Assembly (NCBI GenBank): GCA_026545765.1
Contig: CM048844.1
Location: 51,115,401-51,179,400 of the forward strand
Length of the DNA stretch: 64,000 bases
Reading direction: 5' to 3'
Origin: Plantago major
Lineage: Eukaryota > Streptophyta > Magnoliopsida > Lamiales > Plantaginaceae
Shown: positions 57,190 through 64,000 of the stretch, one piece after another
Position numbering within the stretch: the first letter of the stretch is position 1
How the letters are laid out: each line of letters starts with the position of its first letter
Translations under genes and position numbers: made by a program
Notes under the pieces: generated by a model
Told to the model about the DNA's origin: nothing
Seen by the model: only the letters and a program-made list of their open reading frames with translations
Databases searched by the model: none

Positions 57190-58811
57190 TGTTAGGAATA
57201 TCAGTTTAGATTTTGATCAGCAACCTAATGACTTATCTTAGCTCAGAAAGGTGGTTAGTACTCTTGGTTCACTTGAACACTGTAAAAGAGGAAAATCACT
57301 AAGTATGATAGTCTAGCAAATCTTGTATATGATGTTAGGTCTCTGAATGTAATTTTTATTTCCTTGAAGAAGACCAAGAAGAAGGCATCTAGCAGGAGAA
57401 GTTCAACTTTAAAATGAAGTTTTGAAGACTGCACAAGATTGCTGAAGACAAAGGTTATCAGATACCTATGTCCACAGATCTTTGACAAACAAGTGTTTCT
57501 CATTGAACGAGCTTTGCAAAAGATATCTGAGAACGCAAGGTTTCTGAACGAGGAAAAGTGCCCACAAACATCTACACTCAGATACCTTGGATAAAACAAT
57601 GTTTATGGTAAACAATGTTTCAACAGGTATCTGGAGATGAGAAGGTCTATGGAAAGGGACATGCAATGCTTCAGAAAACGTGCATAGTTCCGTTGGCACT
57701 ACAGGACAAAAATAGTACAATGCAATAAATGCGCAGACAGGGACATCTGAACAAAAGAAGAAATCTCTGAAAAGAGACAACGTCTTATGCAGTACTATTT
57801 TCAGATATCAATAGTTTGAATTTCATTAAGCCTAATGGATACTATTCAAACAGCATGATTTTCAACTATAAATATCATCACTTAGAATGCTTGAAACACA
57901 CTCGCTGAAAATACCAAGCTTCTCTGATAATACAACTAGTGGTATCTTTCTCTCAAGCATACAAGTCTTCAACCTACTTATACTTCAGCTTACAGATGCG
58001 GCTAAGCTCTTGAATTCTAAGTAGCACGAAAGTTCTAAGTGTCCTGATCCTTAACAAGCATTGCTGTCTGTGAAGGAGTTGAATCAAAAGATCAAGAATC
58101 TGAGATTCATTCTCTAGAACATTTATCATAGACTTGGGTCAGTAAAGAACATATCACCACACATTGTGTGTTAAGTGACTCTTGTTCAAGAAGCTAGTAT
58201 TACATAACTGTAAAAGTTATTAATCTATCAAATCCTGACAAACTACCTTAACCAACACCTTAAACGGCGTGGAGTACAATAAGTACTTAGTTTGGGAAAC
58301 TAAGGAATAACTCCAAGGTTACTGAGCATAGGAAGTACTTAGTTTGGGAAACTAAGGAATAGCTCAAAGGTTTCTTAGTATAGGAAGTACTTGGCTGAGA
58401 AAGCCGGAGAATAACTCAGGGGGAACACTTGGTTGGGAACCTAGTGTATTTTGGAATCGAGAGAAGATATTTGTAAGGTGAACTCAATTATCTGTCTTAG
58501 TGGATTCTATGTCTGAGAAAGGCCGAAGTGGATTAGTTGAAGGATTATGCCACCTTCAGATACCACTATAAAGATCAGTGTTATTTACTTTCTGTAATTT
58601 ATTCTTGCTTTATTTACCTTGCTGAGTATTTACACATATCTTGCTGAGCACGTGCACTTAACACAGAAAAGTCTTCCGCTCTCGGAAATTAAGTATCAGA
58701 TATCTTCACAAATATCTGAGAAATTGTGTTTATCGACAAAAGTTGTAAAAGACTATTCACCCCCCCCCCCTCCCCTCTAGTCTTTTACCTTTGTCGTTAT
58801 CTGTACCAACA
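57190..58811 (+). repeat. 3' LTR of E5
   Basis: 1622 bp; TATA-like TATAAATA at 57867-57874; hairpin array at 58270-58420; a long C run (about 58758-58775) near the end. It is followed by TGTGT, then the right part of G1. Confidence 0.93.
58270..58420 (+). promoter_or_regulatory. Hairpin array in the E5 3' LTR (three units)
   Basis: Same three-unit plan as in the 5' LTR; the third outer stem has one weakened pair. Confidence 0.63.
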
Positions 58812-59206
58812 TGTGTATATATATGTATCTTTGAAACTCTGCTTGATCCAGTAGAAATGTCAATGAGGCTCACCCTTACCCACCCTTTCAGATATTTAGT
58901 GAAGTGACATTGGTTGATGGTACGACGGAGTTAAGATTGGTAGACGGATGGTGGATTTTGAGAAGATTGTTTAGTAGTTGCTACGTACAATTGGATTTGT
59001 ATTGTATAAGACGATTTGTACTGTTTGGAGTGTCGTATGTATTGAGGACTTGTAATATTATTGTATATGAGATTTATAGACGCTCTGTTGTACCACTATG
59101 AGATATTTTTATGTATTTGAGGATTTAAGGAAGGCTTCATCTTGGCGTGAGCCCATCTCACGATAGACGGCCGGTCGCGCCAAAGATTTGGTTTTAGGGC
59201 GTGACA

Positions 59207-60781
59207 ATCTGGATAGATCTCCTCAGCAATCCCACAGATTTTCCTTTTCTTTTGACCAAAGTTAACCAAATCATGAGTGATGCTATACAACTCAGGTGAA
59301 GGTAGCTTGGAGTCATCTGAGTCTTCTTCCTCAGAGTCTGACTCAATATCAAGAGCATCCAGTTGGATTTGAATCTTTTTTCCTTTCTCCAGTGAGCAAA
59401 GCTCTCTGACCTCTCTTGAAGTTTCTTCTATCTTTCTTGTCACCTATCTTTAGCTTATTGAAAGCAGGACAGTCCCTTTTAAAATGACCAGGTTTCTGAC
59501 AATAGAAACATATGTTGTTTCCAATTTCCGCTTCCTCAAGATCTTTGGATGCTTCTTGAGCGGCTTGTTCAAATGAGCTTGATACATATTTTATCTTGGT
59601 GATAGTTTGAGCCTATATGCCTTTTCAGCTTCTCTTTGGCTTTTCTTCTCCCAATATCCTGACTGACATATTTTCTCATTTGGTTTACAGCAAGAGCATT
59701 TTCCTCAGTCACTTCATTGGTATCCTTCTTTTCAGCAACATTGTGAACTTATTGAAAGCAGGGCAGTCCCTTTTAAAATGACCAGGTTTCTGACAATAGA
59801 AACATATGTCATTTCCAATTTCCTCTTCCTCAGTACTGGATGCTTGCTGAGCCATCTTGTTCAGCGAGCTTGACAGCTGCATATTTTTGTACTAAGGATA
59901 GTTTGAGCCTAGATGCTTTTTCATCTTCTCTTTGAATTTTCTTCTCTCAATCTCCTGACTGACATATTTTCTCATTTGCTTTACAGCAAGAGCATTTTCC
60001 TCAGTCACTTCATTGGTACCCTTCTTTTCAGCAATGTTGTGTCACTAATGCAACATTGTGAACTTTCTCAGCGCCCACTTGTCCTCTCTGAGTAGTTTCA
60101 TAGTTGACAGTAGCTAAGTGAGAAAAGAGTTCCACTGGAGTGATATAGAAGTATTGAGTATGTTCCCAGTTTTGGTTAAAGCTTCTCACGATAGTCTTAA
60201 CCTTTTCATAGTGAGAGTATCTCTCACTTTCACCAAGTGAAGCCATTTCACTCATCAGTGTGGTAAACCGGAAATCTAGTTGTTCAAGAGTCTCTGAGGG
60301 ACCTTGTTTGATGTTTTGGAATTTGAGCTTCAAAACTTCGAACATATTTTCCTTGGTTTTCTCAGTACCGGCACAGATTTCTTCAATTAGTTGCCAGGCC
60401 ACTTTCGCCGTATTTGCACCCCACAGTTTACACTATATGTGATCTGGAGTAGAACGTATGATGATGTTACGAGCTTGACCATCCAACCTATTTCTCTTTG
60501 CATCTTTCGATGTCCAGAGTTCTATAGGCTTTGGCTCATAAACAATTCGACCGGTAGATATTCCACTGGTTGACACATCTGTTTGTGAGGAACCATCACT
60601 ATCTTTATCAGCGGGTTCTTTGTCAGTGGAATCCTTGTCTCGACCATTAGAAACCTCTATGACTTGCTTGAGTTGTTGAATGACTATGAGGCCAATCTTT
60701 ATCACTTCGATCATTTCGTCACTGATGGCTTCTAGGTGGAGCATCATGTCGTTCTTCCACTGGAGCGTCACTTAAAGACAT
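59207..60781 (-). pseudogene. gag: gag 5' half of E4
   Basis: Minus-strand gag from its start near 60781 to the G1 insertion. It has the Copia gag core (about 60030-60420) and zinc-knuckle segments near 59470 and 59780. It resembles E2 and E3 gag. Fossil. Confidence 0.83.
59454..60045 (-). repeat. Tandem duplication of the zinc-knuckle segment in E4 gag
   Basis: Two adjacent units of about 0.3 kb (59454-59748 and 59749-60045) each start with the CCHC piece and run to the same LysGlu-rich part. They have diverged from one another, so the event is not recent. Confidence 0.75.
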
Positions 60782-60885
60782 CCTGCAGCAAACACACTAA
60801 ACAAACAAATCAAGTGTAGGTGAAAAGCAGTTAGTGGGCACTTATCTGGGATCTAGGTTCAGTGCAAAAGGCTTGGGAACCTCCT

Positions 60886-60897
60886 GCTCTGATACCA
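60886..60897 (-). other. Primer binding site of E4
   Basis: The reverse complement reads TGGTATCAGAGC, two bases from the LTR end. Confidence 0.92.
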
Positions 60898-60899
60898 CT

Positions 60900-62539
60900 T
60901 GTTGGTCCAGATAACGACAAAGTAAAATACTAGAGGAGGGGGGGGTATGAATAGTCTTTTAAAACTTTTGATGATAAAACAGTTTCTCAGATATGTGTGA
61001 AGATATCTGATATTTATATTCATAGAGCGGAAGACTTTCTAAGTGATAAGTGCTCGTGTTTTGCAAGATATAAGTGTGTATATACTCAACAAGGTAAATA
61101 AAGCAAATAATAAGTTCCAGAAAGTAAATAACACGGATCTTTATAGTGGTATCTGAGGGTGGCGTAATCCCTCAACTAATCCACTCACTCTTTCTCAGGA
61201 CTTGAAATTCACTAAGATAGATATTGAGTTCTCCTTACAGTAATCCTATCCCTTGATTTACTTTTACACTAGGTTCATAACCAAGTGTTCCCCCTGAGTT
61301 AATCCCCGACTTTCTCAGCCATGTACTTCCTGTACTCAGAAACCTTTGAGCTATTCCTTAGTTTCCCAAACTAAGTACTTCCTGTGCTCAGTAACCTTGG
61401 AGCTGTTCCTTAGTTTCCCAAACTAAGTACTTCCTGTACTCCACGCCGTGTGGTGTTGGTTAAGGTAGTTTGTCAGGTGAGTAGTCTTAATAACTTTCTC
61501 AGTTATGTAGGAATACTCTATAGAACAAGAATCACTTCACACACTTCACAATGTGTGGTGATATGTTCTTTACTGACCCAAATCTTATGTTAAATATTCT
61601 AGAGAATGAATCTAGGATACTTGATCTTTTGATTCAAATCTTTCACAGATAGCAATGCTTGTTAAGGATCAGGACACTTAGAACTTTTGTGCTACTTAGA
61701 ATTCAAGAGCTTGGTCGCAATAGTAAGCTAGTGAATAAGTAGATTGAAGGCTTGTATGCTTGAAAGAATAAGTTCGTAGATGTAAGTTCTTAGTGTAAGT
61801 TCTCGGTGTTAGTTCAAGGTGTATTTTCAAGCATTCTAAGTGGTGATATTTATAGTTGAAAATCATGCCGTTTGAATAGTATCCATTAACCACAATGAAA
61901 TTCAAACTATTGATATCTGTAAATAGTAATACATAAGACATTGTCTCTTTTCAGAGATTTCCTCTTTTGTTCAGATGTCTCTGTCTGCGCATTTATTGCA
62001 CTGTACTATTTTTATTTTGTAGTACCAACGGAACTATGCACGCTTTCTGAAGCATTGCATGTCCTTTTTCAGAGACCTTCACTTCTCCAGATACCAATTG
62101 AAACATTGTTTCCCAGAAACATAGTTTTATCCAAGGTATCTGAGCGTGGGTTTATGTGGGAACTTTTCCTTACTCAGTAACCTTGTGTTTCAGATATCTT
62201 TTGTGAAACTTGTTTATTGAAAAACACTTGTTTCTTCAGGGTATCTGGAAGTAGGTATCTGAGGAGACCAATCTCCTTAATCTTTAGCAATCTTGTGCAG
62301 TCTTCGAATCTTCAATACATTGAACTGTTCTGCCGGATGCCTTCTTTTTGTCTTCTTTAAGGATATAAAAAAAATTACATTCAGAGACCTAACATCCTAT
62401 ACAAGATTTGGTAGACTAACATACTCAGTAAACTTCCTCTTTTAAAAATGTTCAAGTGAACCAAGAGTACTAGTTATCTTTCTGAGCTAAGATAAGTCAT
62501 TAGTTTTGCTGATCAAAATCTAAACAGATATTCCTAACA
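60900..62539 (-). repeat. 5' LTR of E4
   Basis: 1640 bp, complete, reverse orientation. TATA-like box on the minus strand around 61846-61853; hairpin array at 61294-61444; a G run (C run on the sense strand) near 60938. It is followed by AAGAT and the rest of E2 pol. Confidence 0.92.
61294..61444 (-). promoter_or_regulatory. Hairpin array in the E4 LTR (three units)
   Basis: On the minus strand the first outer stem is GGAGT/GCTCC, kept by a G-U pair, and the inner stem is CTTAGTTT/AAACTAAG. The other units follow the E3 plan. Confidence 0.65.
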
Positions 62540-62544
62540 AAGAT

Positions 62545-63783
62545 GAATGATACTAGTGAAATAACCAGAAACAAAGCAAGGTTGGTTGCCAAGGGATTCA
62601 CTCCAGTTGCAAGATTGGATTCAATCAGACTATTTCTAGCCTTTGCAGCTCATAATGACTTTAAAGTTTACCAAATGAATGTCAAGAGAGCATTCCTTAA
62701 TGGCGAGCTTGGTGAGGAAGTCTATGTTGATCAACCACCTGGTTTTGAAGTTTCCTCATAAAGCAAGATGGTCTAGAAGTTTCAGTACATTTAACCATGA
62801 TGGGAAACTACTCTTAGTACAAGTTTATGTTGATGACATAATCTTTGGATCTAAGGACAAGCAACTTTGTAAAGACTTTGCTGAGCTCATGAAAAGTAAA
62901 TTTGAGATGAGCATGATGGGAGAATTGATTTTCTTCCTAGGGTTGCAAGTCAAGCAACTTGATGATGGAATATTCATTAGTCAAACAAAGTATGCAAAAG
63001 ATATGCTCAATAAGTTTAATTTTAGTCTTTTGAGAAGAATGCTAAGATACCTATGAGCATTGGAACCAAGATGAACCTATACTGAATCTTACAAGAGTGT
63101 TGAAGAACACAAGTATAGGAAATTAATTGGGTCTCTACTTTACCTCACAGCAAGCAGACCAGATATTCAATATATACAGTTGGTGTATGTGTAAGATTTC
63201 AGACAAATCCAATGCAATCACACTATAACACTTCTATGAAGATTCTAAGGTATGTTAAAGGTACTGTAGAAGTTGGATTGTGGTATCCAAAAGAGAGTGG
63301 CTTGAGTTTAGTTGGCTATTCAGATGCTGACAATGCTAGATCAATGCTTGATCGAAAAAGTACTTCAAGAACATGTGAATTCCTTAGTACTAGATTGATA
63401 TCATGGTTCACCAAGAAGCAAAACTCAATTGCCACATCAACCACAGAAGTAGAGTACATTGTTGCTGGCTGTTGTGCTTCACAAATTTTGTGGATAGAAC
63501 AACAACACGGAGACTATGAGATCAATGAAGTGAAATCTCCCATTTTCTGTGACAACACAACTGCTATTGCAATCAATCAGAATCCTAAGTTCCATGCAAG
63601 AACAAAGCACATTGTTGTTAGACACCACTTCATCAGAGATCATGTTGAAAAAGAAAATATAGAGATACTCAAAATTGGTATAGAAGACCAACTTGCAGAT
63701 ATCTTTACAAAGCCTCTGCAAGAAATTAGATTCCTAGACTTGAAACATAGTATTGGGTTAATGGAATTGCCAAGGTGCTAAAT
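62545..63783 (+). pseudogene. pol: Reverse transcriptase and RNase H of E2
   Basis: It takes up the E2 reverse transcriptase right after the E4 target ([15 protein letters not shown]) and runs through YVDDIIFGS to RNase H (SKDKQL, KILRYVKG, GYSDAD, DVRHHFIRDH-like end). Fossil. Confidence 0.86.
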
Positions 63784-63949
63784 TGGTCACTGAGACAGGA
63801 ACTCAATGAGCCTATAGAGAACAATAACCCTTTCTGAAAAAGAAAGGCACTTAAATAGAGAAGGAGATATCTGAGACAAGCACTCATATATCATGGCTAA
63901 ATGTAAAGTTGGTAAAAGAGGTATCTGAAACGGGTATTCAGATATGTGA
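63784..63949 (+). other. Start of the post-pol spacer of E2
   Basis: Non-coding, with CTGAGACAGG and TATCTGAAACGGG pieces like those after pol in E3 and E5. It ends at the next insertion. Confidence 0.7.
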
Positions 63950-64000
63950 TGTAACGCCCCAACTTTTGGGTTTTTAAAATAAGTAAATTTCAGTCGGGGC
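63950..64000. mobile_element. Left end of another Gypsy-type LTR
   Basis: TGTAACGCCCCAAC followed by AGTCGGGGC resembles the start of plant Gypsy (Del/Tekay-like) LTRs. Only 51 bases are visible; TGTGA before it may be the target duplication. Confidence 0.55.

Larger units (their letters stand above)
42611..58811 (+). mobile_element. E5: forward Copia element with both LTRs, target TGTGT
   Basis: TGTGT lies at 42606-42610 and 58812-58816. 5' LTR (42611-45439, enlarged by a CACTA element), primer site, partial gag, pol, spacer with promoter-like end, extra gene, polypurine tract and 3' LTR (57190-58811) are all in the usual order. By eye the LTRs differ by roughly 3-6%, about one and a half to three and a half million years at 0.7-1.3e-8 per site per year. 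It is broken, with roughly fifteen breaks. It is in G1, and so is younger than G1 and E4. Confidence 0.92.
39167..59206. mobile_element. G1: solo LTR of a Gypsy-type element in E4 gag, target ATCTG
   Basis: It starts TGTAAAATCCC and ends GGGCGTGACA, with ATCTG at 39162-39166 and 59207-59211; E4 gag reads on across the site. Without its inserts (G2 and E5) it is about 1.92 kb: pieces 39167-40682, 42596-42610 and 58817-59206. No coding domain or second LTR was found, so a solo LTR left by LTR-LTR recombination is the simplest reading. On the reverse strand the start, TGTCACGCCC, is typical of plant chromovirus (Tekay/Del-like) LTRs. Confidence 0.8.
20480..62539 (-). mobile_element. E4: reverse-strand Copia element inserted in E2, target AAGAT
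   Basis: It starts TGTTGGTCC and ends CCTAACA, the reverse of the other Copia LTR ends, with AAGAT at 20475-20479 and 62540-62544. On the minus strand the order from the right is 5' LTR (60900-62539), primer site, gag (60781 leftward, resuming at 39166 after G1), pol (37922-35096) and, at the far left, the end of its other LTR (20480-20712), which E3 has split. The part between pol and that LTR is not present. By eye its two LTR ends differ by about 6% over the 235 bases that can be compared. It is broken, with ten or more breaks. Confidence 0.88.
8425..64000 (+). mobile_element. E2: forward Sirevirus-like Copia element, split by many insertions, open at the right edge
   Basis: The pieces in order are: 5' LTR, primer site, gag (9943-12479), start of pol (12498-12694), integrase pieces (16494-16711 and 19562-20479), reverse transcriptase/RNase H (62545-63783) and the start of the post-pol spacer. 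Between them lie a Gypsy-derived block, a PIF/Harbinger transposon and the reverse-strand element E4. The E4 target duplication AAGAT on both sides, and sequence that reads on across that site, prove that the pieces at 20.4 kb and 62.5 kb were one. It is broken, with about ten or more breaks besides the insertions. It must be older than everything inside it. Confidence 0.88.

Overview
The window is intergenic, transposon-built plant DNA. No intact host gene, rRNA or functional tRNA gene could be supported. A eudicot-type angiosperm is suggested by several things together: Sirevirus-like Ty1/Copia elements with initiator-Met-tRNA primer sites (TGGTATCAGAGC), a plant L1-type LINE with a C-terminal RNase H, PIF/Harbinger and CACTA DNA transposons, Gypsy LTRs of the TGTAACGCCCC / GGGCGTGACA kind, and AT-rich spacers. 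The species cannot be named from this alone.

Layout. E1 (1-5875) is the right part of a Copia element: the 3' part of an extra gene, then a 3' LTR. It sits in a LINE whose tail runs to about 7.5 kb. A gene-free spacer (7541-8424) holds two palindromes and a tRNA-like scrap. E2, a forward Copia element, starts at 8425 and is still open at the right edge. Everything else is inserted into it, layer on layer. A Ty3/Gypsy-derived block lies at 12695-16493 and a PIF/Harbinger transposon at 16712-19561. A reverse-strand Copia element, E4, lies at 20480-62539 with target duplication AAGAT. E4 carries E3 (20713 to about 35095) in its LTR and a Gypsy-type solo LTR, G1 (39167-59206, ATCTG), in its gag. 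G1 carries a second solo LTR, G2 (40683-42590, TGTGT), and a further Copia element, E5 (42611-58811, TGTGT). E5 carries a CACTA element (42790-43979, GAA) in its 5' LTR. The deepest stack is five layers: E2 > E4 > G1 > E5 > CACTA. A further Gypsy-type LTR begins at 63950.

How the parts relate. All the Copia elements are one broad family with gag, pol and, where the region survives, a long extra gene between pol and the 3' LTR. All look broken fossils. By eye, LTR pairs differ by about 4-6%, with E4 older than the E3 and E5 copies inside it, which agrees with the nesting.

Two things stand out. (1) The transcribed part of the LTRs holds a tandem array of two-stem hairpins plus two smaller hairpins. 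Their stems show compensatory base changes between units and between copies, so a structured RNA leader seems to have been conserved. (2) The extra gene has a promoter-like region of its own, four or five short GT...AG intron-like spacers between in-phase mini-exons, and a charged, coiled-coil, nuclear-looking product rather than an envelope-like one. It looks like a captured or host-type gene carried as standard cargo.
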